Assembly (NCBI GenBank): GCA_903877165.1
Contig: CAIRCU010000009.1
Coordinates: 1-64,000, forward strand
Direction: 5' to 3'
Length of the DNA stretch: 64,000 bases
Origin: Methanobacteriota archaeon
GTDB lineage: Archaea > Thermoplasmatota > E2 > DHVEG-1
The notes beneath the pieces are model-generated. The model was not told the DNA's origin, did not search any database, and saw nothing but the letters and a program-made list of their open reading frames with translations. Below are positions 34,448-43,495 of the stretch, one piece after another. Both the position numbers and the translations under genes were made by a program. Within the stretch, counting starts at the first letter, position 1; each line of letters starts with the position of its first letter.

Positions 34448-36553
34448 ATGGTGCTACTAAAGGATGAGAGTGCGGTCGCATCCTGGCTTGGTTTTTTCGA
34501 GGAGACCTGCAAGGCGGATATTGAGACGCTTGCGTTGTCGTACCCGGAGAAGCGCAGCCTCATGGTTGATTACTGGGAGATCGATAAGTACGACCCGAAG
34601 CTTGCTGATATGCTGCTGCGCCAGCCCTATAAGGCGGTGTTCAACGCTGAGGAGGCGCTCAAGAGAGTCGATGTCGCCGCTGAGCAGAAGATCATTTTGC
34701 ATTTCCGTGTGAAGAACCTGCCTGATATGCAGCGGGTGTTGATTCGGAAGATCCGGGCGAACAGGCTTGGCACCCTGATTGGGGTGGAGGGCCTGGTGAA
34801 GAAGATCACGGAGGTGCGTCCGAAGCTTCGGGTAGCCGCGTTCCACTGTCAGAAATGCGGCGCGATCATCCGCATCGAGCAGGATGAGGATGTGCTGAAG
34901 GAGCCGCCGGAGTGCCTGGAGGACCAGGGTGGCTGCGGGCGGGTCTCGTCGTTTAAGCTTTCGTCTCAGTTTTCGTCGTTCATCGATTCGCAGAAGATCG
35001 AGGTCCAGGAGAACCCGGAGGGGTTGCGTGGCGGCGCGCAGCCGGAGCGCATCTCGATTTATTTGGAGGATGACCTCGTCGGCGAGGTGTCCCCTGGGGA
35101 CCGGGTGGTGGTGAACGGGATTCTGCACAGCATGCCGCGGTTGCGTGGTGCGCTGAAGCTGACGTCGTTTGATAAGTCCCTCGAGGCCGTCAGCATCGAG
35201 AGCCAGGAGTACGCGTTTGAGGAAGTCGAGGTCACGGAGGAGGACGAGAAGGAGATCGTGAAGATCAGCCGTGATCCGACGATCTACGACAAGATGCGGC
35301 AGTCGATCGCTCCTACTATCTATGGGTTGGATACGGAGAAGGATGCGTTGGTCCTGCAGCTGTTCGGCGGAATCGCCAAGGAGATGCCGGATGGGACGCG
35401 TACGCGTGGCGACATCCACATGCTGCTCGTCGGGGACCCCGGTACTGCGAAGTCGCAGATGCTGTCGTACATGTCGAAGCTTGCGCCACGCAGCGTGTTC
35501 GCCTCCGGGAAGGCGTCGTCTGCAGCGGGGTTGACCGCGGCCGCGGTTCGTGATGAGTTCGGCGAGGGTCAGTGGACGCTGGAGGCTGGCGCGCTCGTCT
35601 TAGCGGACAAGGGGCTGGCCTGCATCGATGAGATCGACAAGATGGAGGAGACGGACCGCAGCAGCCTGCATCAGGCGATGGAGCAGCAGGAGATTTCTGT
35701 TGCGAAAGCGGGGATTAATGCGACGCTGAAGGCCCGGTGTGCGGTGCTCGCGGCCGCGAACCCGAAGCTTGGACGGTTCGATGAGTTTCAGTCGATCCAT
35801 GAGCAGATTAACATGCCGCCGGCGCTGTTGTCCCGGTTCGATTTGATTTTTTCGATTCTGGATAAACCGAATCGGAAGACGGATACTGTGCTGGCGGATC
35901 ATATCCTGCATTCGCATAAGGGCGGGGAGATCCATGAGCATCTGAAGAAGACGACGGACGAGTTGTTCACCAAGGAGCAGGAGGATGCGCTGATGAAGCA
36001 CATCATCCCGGTCTTTGTCCCGGAGTTCTTGCGGAAGTACGTGGCGTATGCGAAACGCAGGGTCTTCCCGGTGCTGTCGGATGATGCCTTGATAATCCTG
36101 CAGAATTACTATGTGGATTTCCGGGGGTCGTCGCAGGATTCGGTGCCGTTCACGCCTCGTCAGCTGGAGGCGTTCGTGCGGCTGGCTGAAGCGAGCGCGC
36201 GGATTCGGCTGAGTCAGGAGGCGACCGTGGAGGATGCGAAACGCGCGATCGGAATCATCGACTCGTATCTGCGTCGCGTTGGGACCGATAAGGAGACCGG
36301 GAAGTTCGACATCGACATCATCGCGACCGGGATTAGTCACAGTCAGCATGACCGGATGCGCATCATCCTGGATATCGTGCAGAAGCTAAGTACGGAATCA
36401 AAGGATGGGAACGCAAACCGAAGTGACGTCATTCAAGAGGCAGAGATCCAAGGGATTCAATCGAGCAAGGTTGAAGATGCTCTCTCAAAGCTTGTAAAAG
36501 ACGGTCAGCTCTATGAGCCCGGGCATGGGAAGTTACGAAAAGCGGGCGATTAG
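34448..36553 (+). CDS. mcm: Replicative DNA helicase MCM
   Basis: A 701-residue hexameric helicase. The N-terminal domain has a zinc finger (FHCQKCGAIIRIEQDE...CLEDQGGCGR) and an OB fold. The AAA+ core has Walker A GDPGTAKS at 329-336, Walker B CIDEIDKM, sensor 1 AAANP and the arginine finger SRFDLIF. A C-terminal winged helix (about 640-700) is present. No intein. The last 150 nt are AT-richer than the rest. Start ATG 34448 follows GGGAGG. Confidence 0.97.
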   Translation: MVLLKDESAVASWLGFFEETCKADIETLALSYPEKRSLMVDYWEIDKYDPKLADMLLRQPYKAVFNAEEALKRVDVAAEQKIILHFRVKNLPDMQRVLIRKIRANRLGTLIGVEGLVKKITEVRPKLRVAAFHCQKCGAIIRIEQDEDVLKEPPECLEDQGGCGRVSSFKLSSQFSSFIDSQKIEVQENPEGLRGGAQPERISIYLEDDLVGEVSPGDRVVVNGILHSMPRLRGALKLTSFDKSLEAVSIESQEYAFEEVEVTEEDEKEIVKISRDPTIYDKMRQSIAPTIYGLDTEKDALVLQLFGGIAKEMPDGTRTRGDIHMLLVGDPGTAKSQMLSYMSKLAPRSVFASGKASSAAGLTAAAVRDEFGEGQWTLEAGALVLADKGLACIDEIDKMEETDRSSLHQAMEQQEISVAKAGINATLKARCAVLAAANPKLGRFDEFQSIHEQINMPPALLSRFDLIFSILDKPNRKTDTVLADHILHSHKGGEIHEHLKKTTDELFTKEQEDALMKHIIPVFVPEFLRKYVAYAKRRVFPVLSDDALIILQNYYVDFRGSSQDSVPFTPRQLEAFVRLAEASARIRLSQEATVEDAKRAIGIIDSYLRRVGTDKETGKFDIDIIATGISHSQHDRMRIILDIVQKLSTESKDGNANRSDVIQEAEIQGIQSSKVEDALSKLVKDGQLYEPGHGKLRKAGD

Positions 36554-36556
36554 TCT

Positions 36557-36913
36557 TTAGAGTTTGGGTGAGGCGATCTTTGCCATCGCCTTCTTCACCA
36601 TTTTTTTGTGGTCTTCGCCGAGTTCTGCGATGAGGCAGGCGGTGAAGTTCTCTTTGATTTCGTTCCAGTTCACGGTGGTGATGCCGAAGTACAGTTTCTT
36701 GGCGACGTTGGAGGCCTTGTGGAGGTGTGGGGCCCAGTGGCCGTCGCGGATGTCGCAGTTGTCCATGTGCAGCATGTACGAGCGGCCTGTTGATTTGCGT
36801 TCGATGAGGTAGATTTCGAAGAGCCTGTTGAAGTAGCGGTAGCTGGGGTCTTTGTCGTAGTAGCGATACTCAAGCTCGTACGCAGGTGTGATAGGGACTA
36901 TGCCGCGCTGCAT
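36557..36913 (-). CDS. Hypothetical 118-residue protein
   Basis: Not recognised. It is a soluble protein with a Tyr/Arg-rich first half (ELEYRYYDKDPSYRYFNRLFEIY), a His-containing centre (LHMDNCDIRDGHWAPHLHKAS) and a Lys-rich amphipathic C-terminus. GGAGGATCGG precedes ATG 36913, supporting translation. It converges with mcm, the two stops only a few bases apart. The HxxxC/D...H...HLH pattern could bind metal, but no catalytic family can be named. Confidence 0.65.
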   Translation of the reverse strand: MQRGIVPITPAYELEYRYYDKDPSYRYFNRLFEIYLIERKSTGRSYMLHMDNCDIRDGHWAPHLHKASNVAKKLYFGITTVNWNEIKENFTACLIAELGEDHKKMVKKAMAKIASPKL

Positions 36914-37010
36914 CCGATCCTCCGGAGCAGGAATATCGGGTGTGCTATAAGAATCTTAGGTTTTAGTAAGAAGGAAAAAAGAGGGAAAGGATGGGAGAGA
37001 GCTGTGTCGT

Positions 37011-39209
37011 CTATCCCATGTAGTACTCGGGTGGGTACGGGTCCGGCTTGAGGCCTTTGCGCTCGCGGATCTTGTGGATCACGTCGGCCTGCATTTGGCG
37101 TGGGAGTGGGACGAACCCGCGGTTCTCGGTGTTCCACAGTACCCGGCCGCCGGTGGCAGAGCGGATGGCTGAGGCGAACCCGAACATCTCAGCGACGGGG
37201 GCGAGGGCGTCGATGTTGACGAGGTCGCCTTCCGTGGTCATGTCTTTGACTTCGGAGCGCCTGCTGTTGAGCTCGCGGCTGGCCTCGCCCATGAGCTCCT
37301 GGGGGGTGCTGATGAACACCCGCTGAATAGGCTCAAGCAGGGTCGGATCTGAGCAGACGATGGCGCCGTTGATCGCGTTACGGGCCGCGGGGATGACCTG
37401 CGCGGGGCCACGGTGAATCGCGTCTTCGTGCAGCTTGGCGTCGACGAGTTTGACGAGGACGCCTTGGGACGGTTCGTTGGCGATAGGGCCGCTGCGCATG
37501 ACCTCGTCGAAGGCCTCCTTGATGAGGTCCCGGGTTTCGAAGAGGTACTGGATTCCTTTGGTGACGTCGGTGATCATGTTGAGGCCGTGGATGCCGAAGA
37601 CGCCCTTGGCGACGTCCTTTTCCATGCCGAGGTCCGTGAGGATCTTGATTGCCTCTTTCTTGAATTTCTTGACGTTGTCCGGGATCTCGTTGTTGTACAG
37701 GGCTTTGACGACGCCTTCGGGGAGGGGTTCGACGATGACATAGAAGCGGTTGTGCTTGTTGGGGGATTTGCCTTCGAACTTCTGCGGTGTGGTTTTCAGG
37801 ACGGTCTCGCGGTAGACGACGATGGGTTCGCTGCAGACTATGTCGAGCTTGTGGTCGTTCCTGATTCTGTATTCGGTGATCTCGAGGTGGAGTTCTCCCA
37901 TGCCGCTCATGAGGTTCTCGCCGGTCTCCTGGTTAATCTGGACTTGGATGCTGGGGTCTGCCTTGGAGATCATGCGGAGGACTTCGACGAGCTTGGGGAG
38001 GTCCTTGGTGTTCTTGGCTTCGACCGCGACGGTGACGACGGGCTCAGAGATGTGCACGATGCGCTCGAACGGCTCGATGTCAGGGCTATCGACAATGGTG
38101 CAGCCGGAGATCGCGTCACGCACGCCGGTGACGGCGGCGATGTTGCCGGCGCTGACCCACTCGACGGGGATGCGGTCCGCGCCGACCATGACGTTGACTT
38201 GCTGGACTCGATTTTTGTTAGGCATGCCGGCGACGTAGACTTCCTGGCCGCGGATGATTTTGCCGCCGTACATGCGGCCGACCGCGACCTCGCCTGCGTG
38301 CGGGTCGAGGATGATCTTGGTGATCATGAGTCCGAGTGGTCCTTTCTCGTCGGTGTTGAGCATGGCTTTGCCGAGCGGGCTTTCCAGATCACCGTGCCAG
38401 ATATGCGGGATACGGTATCTCTGCGCGATGTCTGGGGACGGCAGATGTGTGATGACCATGCTGAGGATGACTTCGTGGATTGGGGATTTCTTCGCCAGGC
38501 TTTTTTGGTCGTTCTTCTGGCAGCAATCATAGATGTCCTTGAAGCTGAGCCCGGATTGTTTCATGTACGGCGCGGAGATCGCCCAGTTGTTGAATGCGGA
38601 GCCGAACGCGACGGAGCCGTCTTCGACCTTGACGCTCCATTTGTCTTTGAACTCCTCGGGCATGAAGCGGGCGAGCAGCTCGTTGACCTTGGCGATAATC
38701 TTGACGAACCGCTGCTGCATCTCCTCCGGGGAGAGCCGCAGTTCGTTGATGAGGCGGTCGACTTTGTTGATGAACAGGATGGGTTTGACTTTTTCTCGGA
38801 GCGCCTGGCGGATGACGGTCTCGGTCTGAGGCATGGCTCCTTCGACGGCACAAACGAGGATGATGCAGCCGTCAACTGCGCGCATGGCTCTGGTGACGTC
38901 GCCGCCGAAGTCCACGTGACCCGGGGTGTCGATGAGGTTGATGAGGTACTGCTTGTTCTGGTAGGTGTGGACCATGGAGGCGGATGCCGCGTTGATGGTG
39001 ATGCCACGGGCCTGCTCCTGCTCGTCGTAGTCGAGGACGAGTTGTTTGCCGGCGAGCTCTTCGCTCATCATGCCGCAGCCGGCGATGAGGTTATCGGAGA
39101 AGGTGGTCTTCCCGTGATCGATGTGCGCCGCTATCCCGATGTTGCGGATGTAGGGCAGCTTGTTCATGAGGTCTTTGGCTTTGGCGATGTTCTCTTCTTT
39201 TCGTCCCAT
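37011..39209 (-). CDS. fusA: Translation elongation factor 2
   Basis: A 732-residue translocase GTPase. Motifs: G1 AHIDHGKTT, G3 DTPGHVDF, G4 NKVD, and the diphthamide loop LHEDAIHRGPAQVIPA near the C-terminus, whose histidine is the modification target in archaea. It follows S7 and S12 on the same strand, the usual archaeal str-type order S12-S7-EF2. Confidence 0.98.
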   Translation of the reverse strand: MGRKEENIAKAKDLMNKLPYIRNIGIAAHIDHGKTTFSDNLIAGCGMMSEELAGKQLVLDYDEQEQARGITINAASASMVHTYQNKQYLINLIDTPGHVDFGGDVTRAMRAVDGCIILVCAVEGAMPQTETVIRQALREKVKPILFINKVDRLINELRLSPEEMQQRFVKIIAKVNELLARFMPEEFKDKWSVKVEDGSVAFGSAFNNWAISAPYMKQSGLSFKDIYDCCQKNDQKSLAKKSPIHEVILSMVITHLPSPDIAQRYRIPHIWHGDLESPLGKAMLNTDEKGPLGLMITKIILDPHAGEVAVGRMYGGKIIRGQEVYVAGMPNKNRVQQVNVMVGADRIPVEWVSAGNIAAVTGVRDAISGCTIVDSPDIEPFERIVHISEPVVTVAVEAKNTKDLPKLVEVLRMISKADPSIQVQINQETGENLMSGMGELHLEITEYRIRNDHKLDIVCSEPIVVYRETVLKTTPQKFEGKSPNKHNRFYVIVEPLPEGVVKALYNNEIPDNVKKFKKEAIKILTDLGMEKDVAKGVFGIHGLNMITDVTKGIQYLFETRDLIKEAFDEVMRSGPIANEPSQGVLVKLVDAKLHEDAIHRGPAQVIPAARNAINGAIVCSDPTLLEPIQRVFISTPQELMGEASRELNSRRSEVKDMTTEGDLVNIDALAPVAEMFGFASAIRSATGGRVLWNTENRGFVPLPRQMQADVIHKIRERKGLKPDPYPPEYYMG

Positions 39210-39289
39210 AGGGATGTACGCTCCACTGTGAGAAACTTTTTTTTTATTGAGTGGGAATGGGTGATGGTGAGTATGAAGGGGGGGTCTGT

Positions 39290-39880
39290 TTACCGTGCGG
39301 CCTTGGCGACGCGTTCGGTGTCGTTTTTCTTGGCGACGGCGAAGGACGCGGGGTCGTTCTTGGCTGCTTTCGTGAGTTCGTCGGCGAGGCAGGCTTCGAT
39401 GCGTTTTCGGTTCTTGTGGCTGGCGTTCATGGTGCCGGTGCAGATGTTGCGGATCGCGATGTCGAGTCTGCGCATGGGCGCGACGTCGACGGCCTTGGGG
39501 ACCATGATGCCACCGAAGCGCAGCCTCGTGGTCTCTTCTTTGGGTGCCGCGTTTTGGATGGCGTCGATGAGGACTTGCAATGGGTTGGTTTTCTGGCGTC
39601 GGTCGATGATGTCGAAAGCGTCGCGGACGACGCGGTAGGCCTTGGTCTTCTGGCCGGTGTACACCTCGGTTTTCATGAGGTTGTTGATGAGGCGTTCGAT
39701 GATCGGGGTGCTGGCCTTGCCGAAGTTCTTGTTCGCGTAGGGCGCTCCGAGGAAGAAGTCCTTGTGTTCGAGGTTGATGTAACGCTGCAGTCCGCGGTCT
39801 TCGATCTTCAGCTGGGTCATGTCGTATTTGGCCAGCATGGGGAAGAAGCCGCTGCCTGCGGCTGCTGTGGTGTCTGTCAT
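39290..39880 (-). CDS. rps7: Ribosomal protein S7
   Basis: A 196-residue small-subunit head protein that binds 16S rRNA. Family segments: KNFGKASTPIIERLINNLMK, NPLQVLIDAIQNAAPKEETTRLRFGG, and the C-terminal AKKNDTERVAKAAR. It starts 2 nt after the S12 stop and is followed by EF-2. Confidence 0.97.
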   Translation of the reverse strand: MTDTTAAAGSGFFPMLAKYDMTQLKIEDRGLQRYINLEHKDFFLGAPYANKNFGKASTPIIERLINNLMKTEVYTGQKTKAYRVVRDAFDIIDRRQKTNPLQVLIDAIQNAAPKEETTRLRFGGIMVPKAVDVAPMRRLDIAIRNICTGTMNASHKNRKRIEACLADELTKAAKNDPASFAVAKKNDTERVAKAAR

Positions 39881-39882
39881 GG

Positions 39883-40314
39883 TTACCGCCTCATGGGTTT
39901 CTCGACTTTCCCTTTGACGAGTTGGTCGAGGCTGACGTCGTTGACTTTGATGACTTTGAAGCGGACGCCGGGGATGTCGCCGTAGGACCGTCCCATGCGG
40001 CCGCCGATGCCTTCGACGACGACTTCGTCGTGCTCGTCGATGAAGCCGATGGCGTGGTTGCCTGGGGCGAACGCGGTGATCTGCCGTCCGTTCTTAATGA
40101 GCTGGATCTTGACGCACTTGCGGATCGCGGAGTTGGGCTGTTTGGCTTCGATGCCGACTTTCTCGATGACGATGCCTTTAGCCTGCGGCACGCCACCTAA
40201 TGGGTCTGCTTTCTCCTTGAGGTGGAGGACGCGGCGTTTGTAGTACCGGTCGCTCCAGCGGAGCTGTTTTCTGGTTTTCTTGATTTTACGTGCGGCGTTC
40301 AGTCCTTTGCCCAT
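39883..40314 (-). CDS. rps12: Ribosomal protein S12
   Basis: A 143-residue decoding-centre protein. Conserved segments: [15 protein letters not shown], and the C-terminal [25 protein letters not shown]. It is first gene of the S12-S7-EF2 operon. Confidence 0.97.
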   Translation of the reverse strand: MGKGLNAARKIKKTRKQLRWSDRYYKRRVLHLKEKADPLGGVPQAKGIVIEKVGIEAKQPNSAIRKCVKIQLIKNGRQITAFAPGNHAIGFIDEHDEVVVEGIGGRMGRSYGDIPGVRFKVIKVNDVSLDQLVKGKVEKPMRR

Positions 40315-40377
40315 ACGGTCACCCTATTGTAGTACTCTGAATTAGTATGAGTGGTTGAGGGTAGGCAGAATACTGTT

Positions 40378-40391
40378 TCACTATTTAAAGC
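40378..40391 (-). promoter_or_regulatory. Putative box A of the S12-S7-EF2 operon
   Basis: On the minus strand GCTTTAAATAG lies about 70 nt upstream of the S12 start. It is the only good TATA-like element in the gap. Confidence 0.55.
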
Positions 40392-40525
40392 TATTTCGTG
40401 GCTTCCTCCAGTAAGGAGGCGTGGTCTGCGATGACGTCTACGCAAGTGTGGTTATAAGGGTTTCGGGTGGATTCGAGTGTATAGGAAAGAAGAGATAATA
40501 AACAGGATGCGACATTAGTAAAATC

Positions 40526-40741
40526 ATGGGTTGGAAAGGGATTGCGTTTGCTTTAATCCTACTGTTTGTTGCTAGCAGCGTTTCCAGTTCTGTGACTTCT
40601 ATGAATCTGTTGAACAGTGGTTCAGACAGGAAAGTTACAAGCGAGACCATTTATGTCGATGGCAACAACAACATCATCACCGACCTGCCCAACCAGCTCT
40701 GCGCCCAGACAAATCAGACCTTTAAAGAGCCTCTACAATAG
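40526..40741 (+). CDS. Chimeric short ORF: signal peptide fused to a RadA-like gene fragment
   Basis: A 71-residue frame. Residues 1-26 form a convincing signal peptide (MGWKGIAFALILLFVASS); residues 43-66 are VDGNNNIITDLPNQLCAQTNQT, closely matching residues 48-70 of the RadA-like protein at 42503. The matching DNA is 40655-40722 against 42644-42711, both in the same reading frame. It therefore looks like a broken secreted-protein gene into which a copied fragment was joined. It may be a pseudogene. Confidence 0.5.
   Translation: MGWKGIAFALILLFVASSVSSSVTSMNLLNSGSDRKVTSETIYVDGNNNIITDLPNQLCAQTNQTFKEPLQ
40655..40722 (+). repeat. 68-nt copy of part of the RadA-like gene
   Basis: Aligns without gaps to 42644-42711 with about a dozen mismatches; the longest exact run, starting at CTGCCCAACCAGCTC, is about 25 nt. 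The direction is the same in both copies. Confidence 0.8.
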
Positions 40742-40754
40742 CGACATTTTGTGG

Positions 40755-42158
40755 TTATCCGGTCATGATTTTCAGCAGGATGCGTGCTCCAAGGTGTAGG
40801 TATCTAGGGTTTTGGTGTTCGAGTGCATAGCGGGCCTGTCGGATGAAGTAGCGTGGATTGAGCATGAAAGCATAATAGACTTGGTTGCAATAGCGTTGGA
40901 GTTGGCGGGTGGAGAAGCGTCCGAGGTCGCGTTCCCTGCCGGCGGTGACGAGGTCTTCGTCGGGGTTGATCTTGCCGTGGTCGACGGCTTCCTGCCAGAG
41001 GGGGGAGTGGGCGCCGAAGCCGAGTTCTTTGATGAGGATATTGTCGAGGGGGAGTGAGCGGATGAAGGCGATGGTGTGCTCGATATGATGGTGGGTTTCG
41101 ATGGGAGCGCCGAGGATGAAGTTCGCGGTCGTGAAGAAGCCCATCTCGTGGCTGAGCGTGACGGCTGTGCGGATCTGGTCGAGGGTGGTTTTTTTGTTGT
41201 AGTAGTTGAGGATGTCTTGGTCGCCTGATTCGATGCCGAAGATGATGTGTTCGACGCCGGCCTTGCGGAGTTTTTCGTAGAGCTCGCGGTCTGCTGAGTC
41301 GACGCGCGCGTTGAGGATCCAGAGGGTGAGGTCGTAGCCGTGGGTGATGATGTGGTCCATGATGTGCATGGTCCGTTTTTTGTTGGCGAGGAAGTTGTCG
41401 TCGGCGAAGGCGATGGAGGTGTAGCCTTGGTCGACGATCGCGTCGATCTCGGCGGTGATGCGTGGTGTGGAGTGGGCGCAGTAGTGGGGGAGGAAGACTG
41501 ATTGTTGGCAGAACCGGCAGTGGAAGGAGCAGCCTCGGGAGGTCATCATGGAGGTGACGCTGCCGGGGATGAGTTTGACGCCTCCGGAGTAGCCGTACTC
41601 ATAGTGCTTGACGAGATGACGAGAGGGGAAGGGGAGCGGGTCGAGGTCGAGGAGTTGGGGTGACGGCTCGGTCTGATGGACCGCGCCGTTGTTATAATAC
41701 GTGATGCCGGGGATATTGGCGAAGGGTGTCTGGCCGGCGAAGGCATCCATGATGGCGTTGATGCGGTGTTCGGCCTCGCCCTGGACGCCGACCTGTGCCT
41801 GATGGTCGATGAGACATTGGTGGGGGAAGAGGGTGAGGTGCGGTCCTCCCAGCAAAAGCGGGATGTCAGGATCATAGTCTTTGACGATCCTGGCGATGCG
41901 CGTCGAGGCGTCGCGGCCGGCTTTACCACTATAGACCGTCATGCCCACGACGTCGATGTTGGAGAGTGCTCGTTGGACGGCGTCTTCCGGTGTTTGCTCG
42001 GCTGTGCTGTCGATGACGGTCACATGGTGGCCGTTGTCTTCCAGCATCCGGGCGAGATAGAGGAGTCCGAGGGGTGGAACGAATCCGCCGATGGAGATCT
42101 TGATAGTTTCGGTGACTCGGAATTGGGCGTGAGGCGGGTAGATAAGAAGGATATTCAC
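40755..42158 (-). CDS. B12-binding-domain radical SAM protein
   Basis: About 467 residues. The N-terminal cobalamin-binding-like domain (NILLIYPPHAQ, PPLGLLYLARMLEDNGH, VGMTVYSGKAGR) precedes the radical SAM core with SRGCSFHCRFC (CxxxCxxC), FADDNFLANKKR and FGIESGDQDIL. The open frame begins with TTG 42179, but GTG 42158 with AAGGGGGTGA just upstream is preferred. Members modify lipids, cofactors or natural products, often as methylases; no substrate is indicated. It has no clear operon partner. Confidence 0.9.
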   Translation of the reverse strand: MNILLIYPPHAQFRVTETIKISIGGFVPPLGLLYLARMLEDNGHHVTVIDSTAEQTPEDAVQRALSNIDVVGMTVYSGKAGRDASTRIARIVKDYDPDIPLLLGGPHLTLFPHQCLIDHQAQVGVQGEAEHRINAIMDAFAGQTPFANIPGITYYNNGAVHQTEPSPQLLDLDPLPFPSRHLVKHYEYGYSGGVKLIPGSVTSMMTSRGCSFHCRFCQQSVFLPHYCAHSTPRITAEIDAIVDQGYTSIAFADDNFLANKKRTMHIMDHIITHGYDLTLWILNARVDSADRELYEKLRKAGVEHIIFGIESGDQDILNYYNKKTTLDQIRTAVTLSHEMGFFTTANFILGAPIETHHHIEHTIAFIRSLPLDNILIKELGFGAHSPLWQEAVDHGKINPDEDLVTAGRERDLGRFSTRQLQRYCNQVYYAFMLNPRYFIRQARYALEHQNPRYLHLGARILLKIMTG

Positions 42159-42502
42159 GGTGTTGTCACCCCCTTCCAACTGTTCCGTGCGAGGACGCGT
42201 GATAGTGGATCCTCAGTCATTGATCCTCTCTCAGTCTTGAAGCAATGTCCTTCTTCCTTATAACCGCTTGGACCATCCACGAACCTATACGAGAAAAACA
42301 GTCTGTTTGTTTCAGTTTCTGGATCGCAAGAACAAATTGGCATGAGAACAAAAGCATCTCTCCTCCCGAAAACCGTTCAAAACAGGGAAAACGGCCGAAT
42401 ACTTTTAAGACAAAGCCATTGAATACTTTCGGTGGCCCCCTACGCGGATATTTAAGGTCCGTACCATGTTTAGCTTCGGAATGGTTTTTCAGGAGGAACA
42501 GC
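42159..42502. other. Intergenic region upstream of the RadA-like/PolB-like cassette
   Basis: About 340 nt between divergent genes. GGATATTTAAGG at 42446 is a likely box A for the cassette, and AGGAGGAAC at 42491 is its ribosome-binding site. A long open frame extends back to 42245 but has no supporting start signal. Nothing else recognised. Confidence 0.55.
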
Positions 42503-43237
42503 ATGACGACACCACGCGCACCGTACGGCCCGCCGCGGCCACACGCCATCACCACCACCCAGCCCCTCGACCTCATCGTCCTCTCCGGCATCCCCGAGCT
42601 TGACAGGCTCCTCGGCGGCTTCCATGCCGGCGCCATCACCCTCGTCGACGGCAACAGCAGCCTCATCAGCGAGCTGCCCAACCAGCTCTGCGCCCAGACC
42701 TACCAGACCTTCCATGCTCCCACCCTGTACATCGACGGCGGCATGGCCGCCAACCCCTACCGCATCGCCTTCTACGCCAGACTCCTGCACCTCGACGCCT
42801 GCGACGTCCTCGCCTCCGTGTCCATCGCCCGCGCCTTCACGTTGCACCAGCTGGCCAGCCTCATCCACGACCATCTCGAGCCTACGATCCAGTCGCATCA
42901 GCCCCGCACCCTCATCATCGGCCGCTTCCCCGCGCTCTACCTCGACCCGGACGTCCCCAGCGACGAAGCCACCACCCTCCTCGACTCGACGTTGGAGACG
43001 CTGCAGCGGCTCACCACCCAGTATCGCCTCATCACGGTGCTGACCAACAAGGACCGCACGATCCTGCCCAGCCAGCGGGGTCTGCGCGACACCCTCTACG
43101 GCACCGCCACCGACGTCCTCAGGATCAAGGAACTCGACGACTGCATCCACCTCGACCATCTCACCAGCGGCAGGACCGCGACCATCGTCCTCTCCGCGCG
43201 CGGGCAGCTGCGCCTCGACGCCTTCACCGGAGGCTAA
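42503..43237 (+). CDS. Degenerate RadA/RadB-like RecA-fold protein, Walker motifs lost
   Basis: A 244-residue protein with a clear RadA-like core: SGIPELDRLLGGFHAGAIT, then LYIDGG, NPYRIAFYARLLHLD and SIARAFTLHQLASLI, all in RadA order. At the Walker A position it reads DGNSSLISELPNQ (residues 49-61), without the GxxxxGKT lysine. The Walker B Asp is replaced by Gly140 in LIIGRFPALY. It should bind no ATP, or bind it in a non-standard way. It is the first gene of a three-gene unit with a small helical protein and a divergent family B polymerase; by analogy with ImuA it may link the polymerase to a recombinase filament. Confidence 0.85.
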   Translation: MTTPRAPYGPPRPHAITTTQPLDLIVLSGIPELDRLLGGFHAGAITLVDGNSSLISELPNQLCAQTYQTFHAPTLYIDGGMAANPYRIAFYARLLHLDACDVLASVSIARAFTLHQLASLIHDHLEPTIQSHQPRTLIIGRFPALYLDPDVPSDEATTLLDSTLETLQRLTTQYRLITVLTNKDRTILPSQRGLRDTLYGTATDVLRIKELDDCIHLDHLTSGRTATIVLSARGQLRLDAFTGG

Positions 43238-43240
43238 GTC

Positions 43241-43495
43241 ATGGGCCGCACCGTCCCCACCTTCCGCGCCGTGGTCGAGTCCTTCGGTTGGGAGTGGCAC
43301 GACTTCAAACGCGCACTACGAGCTGTGGACCAGGAGGCCTTCGAGGAGCTCCTCAACCACGCCCGCCGCCACGCCGCCGCCGGCACCAACACCGCCAACC
43401 CCAACCCCTTCGAGCCGATCGTCATCTCCATCCTCCTGGAGCACGAGAAGCTCCTCCGCGAGCTTCGAGAGCATGTTGCGCGGCAGCGTCCTTGA
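43241..43495 (+). CDS. Small helical protein of the PolB-like cassette
   Basis: An 84-residue protein of predicted all-helical structure (TFRAVVESFGWEWHDFKRAL, EAFEELLNHARRHAAA, VISILLEHEKLLRELREH). It begins 3 nt after the RadA-like gene and overlaps the polymerase start by 23 nt, so all three are translationally coupled. It is not a known family to me; a bridging or subunit role between the two larger proteins is inferred. Confidence 0.78.
   Translation: MGRTVPTFRAVVESFGWEWHDFKRALRAVDQEAFEELLNHARRHAAAGTNTANPNPFEPIVISILLEHEKLLRELREHVARQRP

Noticed and set aside
30241..36553. Inteins in polC or mcm
   Set aside because: Both proteins have normal intein-free length and uninterrupted motifs at the usual insertion sites.
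37413..39638. A 741-codon open frame on the plus strand opposite EF-2
   Set aside because: It is acidic, repetitive and antisense to an unmistakable EF-2 gene in GC-rich DNA; it is a shadow frame.
42245..42502. 86-codon N-terminal extension of the RadA-like protein
   Set aside because: The extension has no RadA-like sequence, crosses the probable promoter, and the ATG at 42503 has an excellent ribosome-binding site.
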